From the NCBI GenBank assembly GCA_031772625.1, contig CM062807.1:1146111007-1146175006 (forward strand): DNA of 64,000 nucleotides, given 5' to 3'. This stretch comes from Pinus tabuliformis. Its lineage: Eukaryota; Streptophyta; Pinopsida; Pinales; Pinaceae. Positions 44,886 to 55,640 of this stretch are shown here, in pieces (within the stretch, counting starts at the first letter, position 1; every line of letters begins with the position of its first letter). A model generated the notes under the pieces. The model saw only the letters and a list, made by a program, of their open reading frames with translations. It searched no databases and was not told the origin of the DNA. A program made the position numbers and the translations under genes.

Positions 44886-45926
44886 TGTTACATAGGAAAA
44901 TGACCTCCTCATAAGCTTAGAGGATAAGGGTAATATGACCGAAAGATTGACCATGTTCACATGACTATTTTCCAAGCTAACACTCTCCTAGAACTAGCAA
45001 CATGCTTTATAAATATTCCTAGCCATGCAACAAGTGTGTTAGTCCCTAGGGTAACTCTGTTTGTTGCCTTGGGAGGTGTGTTAGTCAACTTAAGTGAGTT
45101 TTTGGAGGTCAAAGGAGAAAGTTGACTAATAAATATCCCTATATTCACTCCTATGTCAGCTCATAAAGCAGGGAAACATCTAGATTCGACCTGTTTGGGG
45201 GAATTTCTATTCCTAATGGAGTCTACAAATACGGAAAGAGCAATAAATCATGGAAACATTTCTACCTTTTCCCAAAAGAACTTATAAATCATTAGGCAAG
45301 GCTTATCCTCTCATACTATATATTTGAGGCTAGGGCCATTGTGAAAGGGGTCAAAAGTATTGAAAGGATTTCCTATTGACTGTCGAAGCTTGTATTAGAC
45401 ATTACCTCTTCAAGAGGATAACAGGAGAGAGAAAGAGAGAGGAGCTGGAGGAGTAAGGGAAGGCTGATGCAACCAATGGTTGTAATCACTCTTTCCTATC
45501 ATTAATATAGACTTGCAGTTGTGTTGTCCACTCCATGGCGTTGGTATTGTGATTTATTTACATGTTTATGCAACGCTAATGATTATGAGTAGCTTAGATG
45601 TATGCAGTTAGATATCCCTATGTATTATTGTATTGATTGTTGAAGTTATATGTTGTGATATTATGCCTCATCTTGTTTATGTGCATGTATTGATCTTGGA
45701 GCTAGCTGAGGTGTCTTCCATTCCGCTACTTTGCATTCTCCAGCAACACCACACCAATATCTGAGGTAACAATCCTTATTCTTAATTTGATTATCATTTC
45801 ACTAATACAGATATGTGCATGTATCTCTGGGCCAACCTCAACTAATCTGAGTGTCTTCTAAGGATCCCAGGAAGATCCTTGAGGGTATCACCACCACCAA
45901 ACACCCATGCATTAATCCATATAGCG
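44886..45926 (+). repeat. Element C 3' LTR
   Basis: 1041 bp, TGTTACATAGG...ATAGCG (the terminal CA of the 5' LTR has become CG). It lacks the 1-kb insertion of its partner, which shows that the insertion came after integration of element C. Confidence 0.93.
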
Positions 45927-46889
45927 TGGTGTTCAGAGCACCCAAAATCTCCCCAACCTTCCCTTATTCTAATTACAACTTTAGAATATTATCCCCTAAC
46001 AAGTCAAAGAACATATACTAGAATTCAATTGACATCGGTTTGGGTCGAGACTCTTATCCTTCTGAATGAATCTATAACCCCCAAAAGTGAAACCTTAGAA
46101 ATTGATACCATTAACTCTTGGTTTTGTTCTTGGTCCACTAGTCTAGTGAAGGAAGTGGCTAATACTAAGGTTGAGGAACCCTTAATCAAAATGAGGATGT
46201 AAATTGTGATACAACCAACTCAAATGGAAAGTGACTACCCAGTAACCCAAATGGTTGAATCCAAATAATCAGGGAAAATTTTAAGAACCCCCCTTAAATT
46301 TACATGTATAATAAATTGGTGAATCTCCATGGTATATAGGAAAAATGGAAGGCGATTTTATCGATAATATGATACGTATATATAATTTTTTGGCGAAACT
46401 CTCACCAAGCATGGCAAATATTTTACTCAATTATAAAATCTTGTGTTTATTGAATACATAAATGAAATCATTGCATTTCTTTAAAATATCTTTTGTAATC
46501 AAAATTACGGAAATTACATATTGATAACCTAGTGGGTGGACGATAAAATTCACCCGTGCCATTCACAGAAAGCATGAGAAAAAACCTAATACTATATATA
46601 AAACCAAGAAAAATTCAAATTCATCACTTCTGGGGACCTCGTAACTACCCTGCCAATATACAAGTATGTTCCTGTTTGCAATTAGAAAAATTACCCAAAT
46701 TACAATCTGTTTACTCCAGCATATGTTGGAAAGTTACAGAAGGATGACTAGTGCAATCAATCCATTCCTTTTAGCCCTGGATTTGTTTCAGTTTAAAACA
46801 GAAGTATACTTCTCCAATGTCTATGCTTTAACCATTCACCTTAAGATGTTTTTACAATATAATTTCCTAAGTCTATTTAATATCTTCAT
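45927..46889. other. Non-coding flank right of element C
   Basis: AT-rich. The open frame 45879-46202 overlaps the LTR end and has no recognised domain. No repeat partner for this stretch was found in the window. Confidence 0.45.
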
Positions 46890-47440
46890 TATCATAAAAA
46901 CCAACCTATATCCATCTTAACTCCACATCTACCACTCTTAGGGGGATGAAATCTATTTATCCCTCTGAGCACTTGGTAGACCCAGAATTAAGATGGATGT
47001 AAGATGATAGAATTTCCCCTTTAAATAGTCTATGCTCACATGAATACCATGGTATTACCATGGGTCAATACCATGGGTTATCATAAACATGGAGCTTAAA
47101 AATTACTATTAGTAATTTATAAAAAATAATAAAATTAATAGTTGATTTTTATTTTATTATTTATTTTAACCAAGCTAAAATGTTTAACATACATTAAATT
47201 ACAACATCCATTTTTACTCTTGATCAGATCAAATATTTTTTCACTCTATGCTAGTTTGCATATCATGATATTTGATACCTCTCAGGGGTTAGTAGATCCA
47301 GAGTATAGATGGATCTATGCTGGTTTAATTCCCCCATTTAAATAGACTACATTCTAGGTGAATACCATGGGTCAATACCATGTGCCATTTTGGTGAATAC
47401 CATGTGCCATTTTTATTTTTATTAATACTAATATTAGGGT
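46890..47440 (+). repeat. Dispersed repeat family R1, copies 3 and 4 in tandem
   Basis: Copy 3 (46890-47190) and copy 4 (about 47195-47440) repeat the second half of R1: GGGATGAAATCTATTTATCCC / GATCAGATCAAATATTTTTTC, AGATGGAT-TA-G-TG, CCC-TTTAAATAG and TGAATACCATG. They end in ATTTTTATTTTATT tails. Copy 3 has an extra ATACCATGGTATT palindrome. Confidence 0.7.
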
Positions 47441-48070
47441 TAATAATTTTTTTTGCATGGTATTAATAACAATCTAGTCCATGGTATTTGTCCCATAGTA
47501 TTTTGCCCATAGGTTTCACCTAAATATAACACATTTTTTGAGTGTTCGTAAATATAAGGTGACTTATGGAGTAAATATAAAAAAATGTTTTATTTGTTTA
47601 CCATACCTCTCCTTTATTTATATTTTTATTAATTTACCATGCCTCTTTTACAAATATGGTATTTGGCCCATAGGATTCACTTAAATAAAACCTCTTTCTT
47701 GAGCCTTCATAAATAGAACGAGGGTTATGGACTAAATATAAAAAGAGGTTTTATTTATTTACCATGCGTCTAGTTTATTTATATTTTTATTTATTTACCA
47801 TAACTTTTGAGTAAGTATAAAAAAAAGTTTTATTTATTTACCATACCTCCACTTTACTTATATTTTTATTTGTTTACACCCTTGCATGTATATAAGGTGA
47901 CTTATGGAGTAAATATAATTTTTTATTTATTTATTTACCATACCTATCATTTATTTATATTTTTATTAATTTACCATACCTCTTTTATAAATATGGTATT
48001 TGGGCCTTTGGCCCATAGGATTCACTTAAATAAAACCTACTCTTCAAAATGGGTGAAGTAAATCCTAATT
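47441..48070. repeat. Higher-order TTTACCATACC repeat block
   Basis: The phrase TTTATTTATTTACCATACCTC followed by TTTATTTATATTTTTATT recurs at about 47600, 47750, 47830 and 47920. A longer module (AAATATGGTATTTGG-CCATAGGATTCACTTAAATAAAACCT) is present twice (47650-47695, 47985-48035). There is no convincing gene; ORF 47807-48061 is a by-product. Confidence 0.75.
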
Positions 48071-48329
48071 TCAAGGGCTAAATTTACCTTTTTTGCCCTC
48101 TCCCTTAAAATAAGGTGGGCTATTTGAGGTGATTTGTAAAAATGTACTATGATACAAAATATTCGCCAACTAAAAATTTAAAACCCCTTAATTTCGCCAA
48201 AGGGCGAACATTCGCCCTTAAAATTCTCTATGCAAATAATAGCCAACCCAACTGACTAGATGTTGACCCATTTTAGAGGACCATTGCGGGAACAAACCTA
48301 AAAAACCACATCATTCATTAACACCATAT

Positions 48330-48952
48330 TTGATCCAGGTGGATATTGGTGGCCACTCGCCAATTCCACTTGGACCCCCACCATTGTTTCTTTCAATTTT
48401 TTAGCTTCCTTAATTGTAGCACAATTTATTATTTTTAGCAGTTTTTCGGGTCCTGAACTTCCAGAATCATTTTGAGACCCTAAACAACGTTTTTGGGAAA
48501 AGTGGGAGCAACATGTGTCCATGGACCTATGTTTCCCTTCCCAAAGTTGTATTCCTGGGATATATCTTTCTAACAAGGTATTGTGCACACCAAACAAATA
48601 TTGTATGCCAAAGTTATGACCCCAGGAAGGTGATGTACCAATTTACCTAAAACGGGGCCCATAGTTTGGTGCTTCATCTCCTAGGGTTAGGTTTTTGGAT
48701 GTTTAGGGTTTTCCATTTTTTTCTCAACAATCAATAGGCCTTTGAGCCTCATTGTAAGATAATTCAAAGGCATGTGGCTGCCACATCTCTTCTCAGAGAT
48801 AAGCTACGATCACCCTAGCTAGTTTATTTCCATTTTTGTTTGTAAGCATATTTCAGCATTTTACAGTAATGAAATGAAGTATTATTTTTGTTGCATCTCT
48901 ATATGTATGATTATATCTGTAATTTGTTGTGTTCCTGTTTAAATCCGAATTA
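48330..48952 (+). repeat. Element D 5' LTR
   Basis: 623 bp, direct repeat of 53576-54194. The AATCAATAGGCC segment (AATAAATAGGCC in the 3' LTR) is a possible TATA region. Confidence 0.95.
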
Positions 48953-48953
48953 G

Positions 48954-48967
48954 TGGTATCAGAGTGG
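48954..48967 (+). promoter_or_regulatory. Element D primer-binding site (Met type)
   Basis: TGGTATCAGAGTGG, one base after the LTR end; the first 11 bases match the initiator-Met tRNA complement. Confidence 0.88.
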
Positions 48968-48995
48968 TTTGCTCTTTCTCTGTCTTTCTTTTTCA

Positions 48996-49928
48996 TGTCC
49001 CCAACGAGGTCAGGATATAAGGAGTTAGGGCTTCAACTAGTCGAACCTTTGCATGACCAGCCTCGCAAATCCCTACAACTACCCATGGTGGATGAAAAGA
49101 AAGATGAGGGGGTAGGAGATCCTATCAAAATCTTGCTCGAAGAGGCCCTCGAGCGACAAAGGAATGCGATGATGGACAACTTTGCCTAGATCCTTCAACG
49201 GCTACCCAGGGGCGACACATTTACTTCCAGCAGCTACACTAGAAGCACCACACCCTTTAAGGTACAAGTTAACTTTGACATTCCCATATTTGAGGGTCAG
49301 ATAGAAGCATGCGCCGTAGATGAATGGTTAAATCTGCTAGAAGGGTTTTTTTTTAATGATTTTTCCGAATAGGAAAAGATTACTTACGCTCTTCTCAAAG
49401 CTGCCCCCCACGTCAAGGACTGGTAGGAAACCTACTAGGAGTAGAAGGATGAAAGTGCGGCCTCACTGTTTTCAACCGCACCCACTTGGAATTCATTCCA
49501 GTTGCCATCAAGGAGCAGTAATACCCTGTCGAAAGCTATGAGGATTAATACATAAAATGGACCACGCTATGGTAGGGAAGGGATGAAGACGTGCCAAAGT
49601 TTACCAATATTTTCCAAACCCTTCACACAAAGATGGGTATCAAGGATTCAGAGTAGCATTTGGTACTCAAATATCGTGGCTACCTACACAGGTACATTCA
49701 GGACAAAATAGAATTCCTAAACATCTCCTTGCTCAGCACAACTTACTGATATGTCGTCAAGATCAAGCAAAAGTCTAAACAAAAGAAGCAAGACTTTGGA
49801 TTTTTGAATCCGAAGCAAGGGAAAGGTGCCCCAAAACCACAGAACAAGGGAAAAAGCCAAGGTGAGGCATCCAAGACAACTTTCCAAAGCTGCAAGCAAA
49901 GAACAGTGTCGCAAAGCTGAAAAAGGAC
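48996..49928 (+). pseudogene. gag: Element D gag remnant
   Basis: Open from MSPTRSGYKELGLQLVEP (48996) to a stop after MDNFA (49187-49189). It is then readable in pieces: VQVNFDIPIFEGQ, VDEWLNLLEGFF and KITYALLKAAPHVKDW. This is the capsid-like core of plant gypsy Gag. Stops replace Trp/Gln codons, and frames shift around 49430-49700. Confidence 0.72.
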
Positions 49929-50690
49929 ATGGGAAAGTGGTGTGAGTTCCATAAGAGCTCCACTCACAATAGAAGTGAGTGTCGGTCCAAACAGTCACTG
50001 GTGGCCAGGCTAAAGGTTTCAGAATCAGATGCATGTGTCGACTCTAATTCAAAATCTGACAAGGGGAATGACAAAGGGAAGCGAATTATTGATTCGGAGC
50101 CCAATGCCACTGTTGCCACCATGAAGATCCAAAAGGAGGAACCCGAAGATCCAGAGGAGGAGGAGTGCCTCTTTCACTCCCAAATGTGGGTAAAGGGCTC
50201 CCTGCTACAGTTCATTGTCAACAGAGGGAGCCAAAAGAACCTCATTTCGGCAGAGGCCATGAAGCGGCTGGGCTTACCAACCACAACACATCCACAACCG
50301 TACACCATCGGGTGGCTTCACCAAGGACGGGATCTTTGCATGAGCTAGCAATGTCACCTTCCATACAACATCAAGCCCCTCACAGATGAGGTATTGTGTG
50401 ACATTGCTTCCCATGATGTTTGTGATGTATTATTAGCCCAACCATACTTGTGGAAGCAACATGTTGTGTATGAATCAAGGCCTCGTGCTATTATTGTTAC
50501 TTTGGGAAATAAGTTGTACAGGATACCAGAGGTAGCACCGCTTATCGCCATCTCTTTTGTTAGTACAAAACAGTGTTACAAGCTCATTTCCAAAGCTGGG
50601 AAATTTATTTTCCTGATGATGCACCCTCAAGGAAAGAAGAAGATGGTGGCCACAACCTCTAGACAGGGCCCCTCTGCATGACAACTACAG
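49929..50690 (+). pseudogene. Element D nucleocapsid knuckle and protease (catalytic Asp lost)
   Basis: Starts MGKWCEFHKSSTHNRSEC; the knuckle ligands C-H-H-C (nt 49941-49982) have spacing CX2HX4HX4C instead of CCHC. The protease active site reads FIVNRGSQKNLIS, the Asp codon having become AAC at 50220-50222. The second half (CDIASHDVCDVLLAQPYLW) is clean from 50394 to 50681, after a stop at 50346-50348. Related elements with C-x2-H-type knuckles exist in plants, so this variant may be ancestral. Confidence 0.8.
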
Positions 50691-52030
50691 ATAGACAAGG
50701 TCATGGAGGAGTATGAGGACATACTCACCTCCCCCATAGTGGTTCCTATACACTGTCAGGTCAAGCACTCCATCAATCTGACCCCAGGTGCGTCGCTACC
50801 CAATGGACCAATCTATCAATGCTCTGTTCTGGAGAACGATGAGATCAAGAGGTAGATTTAGGAGCTGCTGTAGAAATGTCACATCCAACCGAGTTCATCA
50901 CCCTGTGGGAGCTCAATCATATTGGTACAGAAGAAGGATGGGACTTGGAGACTCTGTATTGACTATCGGGCGCTAAACAAGATCATTGTCCGAAATAGGT
51001 ACCTGATCCCACGGATTGATGACCTTTTGGATCAACTGAAGTGGAAAAATATTTCAGCAAGATTGATTTGAAGTCAGGATATCACCAGGTACAAATCAAA
51101 CCATTCGATGTGTGGAAGACTTCCTTCAAATCCAAGGAGGGCTTTTTTCGAATGGTTGGTTATGCCTTTCGGGTTGATGAATGCTCCTACAACCTTCATG
51201 AGGCTAATGGATGACATCTTGCAGCCATTCACCAACTCATTTCTAGTGTTATACTTGGATGACATCCTGATCTTCAACCAGAGTTGGGAAGAGCACCTCC
51301 ACCACATCTGACAAGTTCTCCAAACACTGCGGCAACACAAGTTATGTGCCATTTTGGAGAAATGCACTTTTGGCATGACCCAAGTTCAGTATCTGGGGTA
51401 CATTATTGATGAAAATGGGGTGCATGTGGATCCATCCAAGATCCAAGTCATTCGGGATTGGCTGTCTCCAACCACTATGACAGAGCTCTGCAAATTTCTA
51501 GGTCTTTCCAACTTCTACCACAGGTTCATGTTGGGAATTTCTCATATCACTTGGCCCTTGAGTTAAGTCACCAAGGGAGGAGCGAAAGAAAAACTATTTT
51601 GGTATGAATCTCAATAGAAGGCATTCACAAATTTGAAACATCACCTCTACTTGGCACTAATGCTCACATTACTAGACTTGCCACAACCATTTGAGATTGA
51701 GACAGATGCCTCTGACTATGCTATTGGGGTAGTCCTTACTCAACATGGGCATCCAGTGCCATATCACAGTGAGACACTTTCAGACATAGTTTGGAAGTAT
51801 CCCACTTATGAAAAAGAGATGGATTCCATTGTGTAGGCCTGCCGACAATGGAAGCATTACATTTTAGGGAAGGAAACGGTCATCCACACAGACCACCGGC
51901 CCCTGCAGTTCATACAGGCACAAGGGAATTTGCAGAATGATCACCATCAGAAGTGGTCCACATACCTGTAATAGTTCCATTTTAATATCAAGTATAAGAA
52001 GGGAAGCACCAATAATTTTCCAGATTGCCT
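50691..52030 (+). pseudogene. pol: Element D reverse transcriptase and RNase H
   Basis: RT blocks: [45 protein letters not shown] and catalytic YLDD at 51252-51263; thumb/connection KCTFGMTQVQYLGYII. RNase H: EIETDASDYAIGVVL (Asp), YHSETL, YEKEMDSIV (Glu region) and TVIHTDHRPLQF (Asp), then NFPDCLSRPP. Frameshifts occur at about 51040-51080 (palm) plus stops. Confidence 0.87.
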
Positions 52031-53560
52031 CAGTCGACCTCCGATCATGGCATTAAACTCCTTGCTCAACTCTTGTGGGCACGAGACTTCTGATTGGCCA
52101 CTTCTCTACAAAAGTGACCTAGAACTTGGCCACACATACCAAACACTCTTGGAGGGTCAGCATGTTCCATAATTTCACCTCCAGGATTTCCTGTTATGCC
52201 ACTTGGGTCACCTTTGTGTTTCTTCAAGTGAGCGTGCCAAGATGATTTGGGATGAACACTACAGTCAGGTTGCAGGGAATTTCGGGGTCGAGAAAACGAT
52301 GGCAATAATACAGAAGTATTTCTATTGGCCGAATCTTCAACATGATGTTGGGAAGTACATCAGATTCGGCACTGCCTGCGTCATTACCAAACCAACCATC
52401 AAGAAGCAAGGCCTCGATACTCCAATACCTACCCCTAGTCGACCTTGGGAATCCATCTCCATGGATTACATGTCAGGCCTTCCTTCTACTAAGCATGGAA
52501 ACAAATGTGTTTTGTGGTCATCGACAATTTCTTGAAGATGGCCATTATGGCAGCCTGCAAGAAGAATACCACAGTAGAAGCCGTTGCTAAACTCTTCTTT
52601 GAACGAGTGTGGGTACACTTTGGGATCCCATAGTCTATCATCTCAGATTGGGACAAGAGGTTCCTCAGTACATTTTGGTCCAGTCTCTGGTCAATGCTGG
52701 AAACCAAACTCACTAAGTCCAAAGCCTTCCATCCCCAAACTGATGGCCAGACAAAGGTTGTCAACAAGATGATCATACACATTCTGCGCATGTACAACTC
52801 AAAGAATCCACACACATGGGATGAGAGCCTCCCCTATGTTTAATGCAACTATAACCAGGTTCTCCACAGCTCGACTGGCCACAACCCTTTTCAGGTGGGC
52901 TTGGGATTCTAGCCACTATGTCCCATTGATGTGGCCATGCCATTTGCTGCTACTCAGGCAGATTCGGCTCAGGTCCAATCTGAAACAAATAAGGCAAAAA
53001 ACTTCATTGAGCACATCCAACATATCCCCTAGCAGGTCCACAACATTCTGGAGAAATCAAACGCCAAGTACAAGTAGCGACATGATCAAAATTAGGTGCC
53101 ACACAAGTTTAAGGTGGGAAACAAAGTTTGGTTGCATTTGCAAAAGGAATGCCTTACCGAAGCCTATCATAAACTCAGACCACTCCGATATGGTCCTTAC
53201 ACGATTACCATGGTTGTGGGAGACAATGTATTTGAGCTCAGCATTCCCCCATTCCTTGGCCTGCACCCAGTGTTCAAAGTGGATCACCTTCGGCCATATT
53301 TTCCACCATTACTAGACACATCCGACATTGCATAACAACTCACACCAACAGAGTTAAATCCAGATTGCATGGAACAAGCTACAACTGATCAGATCATGGA
53401 CACACAAATCAAGATAACTTGCCAACAAAAGATCCAACTGTATCGAGTTGTCAAAGCAGGCCAACTCCTTCACCAAGGCAAGTGGCTCACGAGGGACGAA
53501 GTTCAGCAGAGGTTTCCTCATCTCATGGAGGAATTCAACGGAATGGGGACCATTGCTTCC
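52031..53560 (+). pseudogene. Element D integrase with chromodomain-like tail
   Basis: The zinc module is degraded (HYSQVAGNFGVEKT...TACVITK, with one Cys changed). Core: SMDYMSGLP (Asp), IISDWDKRF (Asp) and DGQTKVVNK, where the catalytic Glu is Lys (AAG, 52754-52756). C-terminal domain FKVGNKVWLHLQKECLT, LRPLRYGPYTI and LHPVFKVDHLRPYF (53096-53335). The tail from 53369 reads LYRVVKAGQLLHQGKWLTRDEVQQRFPHL, in outline like the W-x-x-x-E-x-x-x-FPHL end of plant chromovirus chromodomains. Confidence 0.85.
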
Positions 53561-53561
53561 T

Positions 53562-53575
53562 AAGGGGGGGATGAA
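53562..53575 (+). promoter_or_regulatory. Element D polypurine tract
   Basis: AAGGGGGGGATGAA immediately before the 3' LTR TGATCC. Confidence 0.88.
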
Positions 53576-54194
53576 TGATCCAATTGTATATTTGTGGCCA
53601 CCTTCCAATTCCACTTGGACCCCCACCATTGTTTCTTTCAGTTTTTCATTTTCCTTAATTGTAGCACAATTTACTATTTTTAGTAGTTTTTCGGGTCCTA
53701 AACTTCCGAAGCCGTTTTGAGGCCCTAAACAACGTTTTTGGAAAAATTGGGACCAGCATGGGTCGATGCACCGATGTTTCTCTTCCCATAGTTGTAGCCC
53801 TCAGATAGGTCTTTCTAACGAGGTATTGTGCACGTCAAACGAAGATTGTATGCCAAAGTTACGACCCCGGGAAGTTGATGTACCAATTTACCCAAAACAA
53901 GTCCCATAGTTTGGCACTTCATCTCCTAGGGTTAGGGTTTTGGATGTTTAGGGTTTTCCATTGTTTCTCAACAATAAATAGGCCTTCGAGCCTCATTGTA
54001 AGACAGTTCAAAGGCATGTAGCCGCCACAGCTCTTCTCAGAGATAAGCTACCATCACCCTAGCTATTATTTATATTTCTGTTTGTAAGAATATTTCAGCA
54101 TTTTACAGTAATGAAATGAAGTATTATTTCTATTGCATCTCTGTATGTATGATTATATATGTAATTTGTTTTGTTCCTGTTTAAATCCGGATCA
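53576..54194 (+). repeat. Element D 3' LTR
   Basis: 619 bp, TGATCC...GGATCA, followed by the ATATT duplication at 54195-54199. Confidence 0.95.
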
Positions 54195-54442
54195 ATATTA
54201 AAGAAATGAGAGATCGTTTTGAGTGAATCATATGTACTTCAAGTCACAAAAAGAAGAAGAAATATATTAAGAAGAAATCAAAGATATTAATTTATAGGAA
54301 ATAAAACGTAACAAGGAAGAACAAATTTAGGGCCACTTCCCTTAAAATCATGCAACATAAAAAAGTATAAAATTCAGATATTGTGCAACAATTGTATGAT
54401 GGTATAATCTAAACTTGATGTGATAAAATAAAAAGAGCTTAC

Positions 54443-55200
54443 CCATCACATATCAATGCATCTGCATGATATCCAATAGACCAAATATAATTATACATAG
54501 CTCTCTGTAGAGCTTCCATCTGCCTTCAAATTTGATTACAACCATAGGACGAACCATAAGAATTTTAGGTTCTTTATCATTATCTCCCTTCAACAATATC
54601 CACTCTTGAAGCTGACTTGGGCCTGCATAAGTTGAAGGATGTCCCATAAATCATATCACACATGCTTTCTTTATTAGATCCATGATTTCAACTTAAAAAT
54701 TAATTCATAAAGAGATATATAAAATAGAGAAAGATTAAAGATACTAAGTTTGATGATTTAGCTAACCATGTAAAAGAAGTTCATCATAACGAACAAATTC
54801 TTTCCCATCCTTCAAGCTCATTACTTTGGTAGAAAACCAAACACCCTGGAGACCCTATTCATTGGACATTACCTATAAATATTTCAATTATTAAATATGA
54901 TTTTGAGAACCAAATAAGGCAGTTAAATTGCTAACAAAAATTTAATGTCCAATCAATGTTTTCTCTTAGAAATTGCAGAGGAAATGTTCAATGCTATTGT
55001 AATGCTAAAGCAAAGACAAATAAGAAAAATGATCCTCTCTATATCACCAACCTCCACAAGTGATACCTCCTTGATGTCAATGGCCTTTGAAGCAAATGTC
55101 TCGCTATGATTTTTAGAATTAGGTTCAATTTCAAGAGCTACTATTTCAACCCTCACAACTGTCTCTATAATAGAAACAGGTACAATGAGTTCAAATATAC
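54443..55200 (-). pseudogene. Agenet-domain (Tudor-like, plant) gene relic, at least two exons
   Basis: Minus strand. Exon 54872-54767 reads GLQGVWFSTKVMSLKDGK then FVRYDELLLH. After a GT-AG intron (54766-54623) exon 54622-54443 reads PSQLQEWILLKGDNDKEPK, PMVVIKFEG and, one base out of frame, AMYNYIWSIG then YHADALICDG, ending at GATGG|GTAAGC. The split Gly codon joins in phase. This is the order found in plant Agenet domains (chromatin/RNA-associated, DUF724-type proteins). A probable upstream exon (about 55200-55048) reads VEIVALEIEPN...IKEVSLVEV, fitting the LVEV start of the domain. A stop (NE*G) and a frameshift disable it. Downstream exons were not found; element D lies there. Confidence 0.72.
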
Positions 55201-55250
55201 AAAGAACTTGATTCTTCCTATGAGATTATGCATTCTTTTCAGTCAAGATA

Positions 55251-55640
55251 TCATATTATGAATGATATGACATATGTATGACATCCTTCTCCACCTGCTT
55301 TGGAAATTCTGCTGCAGGACCCTTCATGCCTTCCTTTTGTATTCCTTGATATTTCATTCTTGAACACATCTCTCTTATCCTTCAATTTGTAATATTTAAC
55401 AATATTGTCATTTTTAATAGAATTTTTTTGTGTTTGTGTTTCATTATGAAGATTATAACTTTTTTGAATACACTCTTCTTGGTTCATTAGCTTCCAATAA
55501 TCCTTTGGACCAAATTCAAGTAAAACATTCAGTGGCAATAGAATAGGATCACCCATGGCCACAACAACTCCTTCTTGTGATACAATTTGAATAGCTAGTT
55601 CAAATTCCCTCACAATTGTTGGCATGTTTCTATTGCCATT
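55251..55640 (-). pseudogene. Possible upstream exon of the Agenet-type relic (uncharacterised)
   Basis: A 124-codon minus-strand open frame (MPTIVREFELAIQIVSQEGV..., 55625-55251) with well-behaved composition in its first half (LEFGPKDYWKLMNQEECIQ). It may shift frame near the end (GMKGPAAEFPKQVEKDVI in another frame). It lies just upstream of the Agenet exons on the same strand, so it could belong to the same gene; no domain is recognised. Confidence 0.4.

Larger units (their letters stand above)
30836..45926 (+). mobile_element. Element C: Tat/Ogre-like Ty3/gypsy retrotransposon, 15.1 kb
   Basis: LTRs at 30836-32942 and 44886-45926 bound an 11.9-kb interior. Order: non-Met primer site, long leader, gag, protease with IDEGAST motif, RT, RNase H, integrase, a second (archaeal-type) RNase H, an antisense ORF, a long 3' UTR with tandem repeats, and a polypurine tract. 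The extra RNase H, great length and antisense ORF are marks of the Tat lineage (Ogre, Grande and relatives; established knowledge). The LTRs are about 89% alike over the first 300 bp by eye. No matching 5-bp target duplication is visible (CACAT versus TGGTG). Many stops; inactive. Confidence 0.9.
48330..54194 (+). mobile_element. Element D: full-length Ty3/gypsy (chromovirus-like) retrotransposon
   Basis: 5865 bp flanked by perfect ATATT duplications (48325-48329 and 54195-54199). The LTRs are 623 and 619 bp, TGATCC to GGATCA (GAATTA in the 5' copy), about 86% alike by eye. A Met-type primer site, gag, PR, RT, RH, IN with chromodomain-like tail and a polypurine tract follow in order. It is distinct in sequence from A/B but shares termini and architecture. 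Catalytic substitutions in PR and IN plus many stops. Confidence 0.95.

Noticed and set aside
47807..48061. Plus-strand ORF of 84 codons
   Set aside because: It is generated by the TTTATTTACCATACC repeat and rich in Tyr/Phe/Leu, with no domain.
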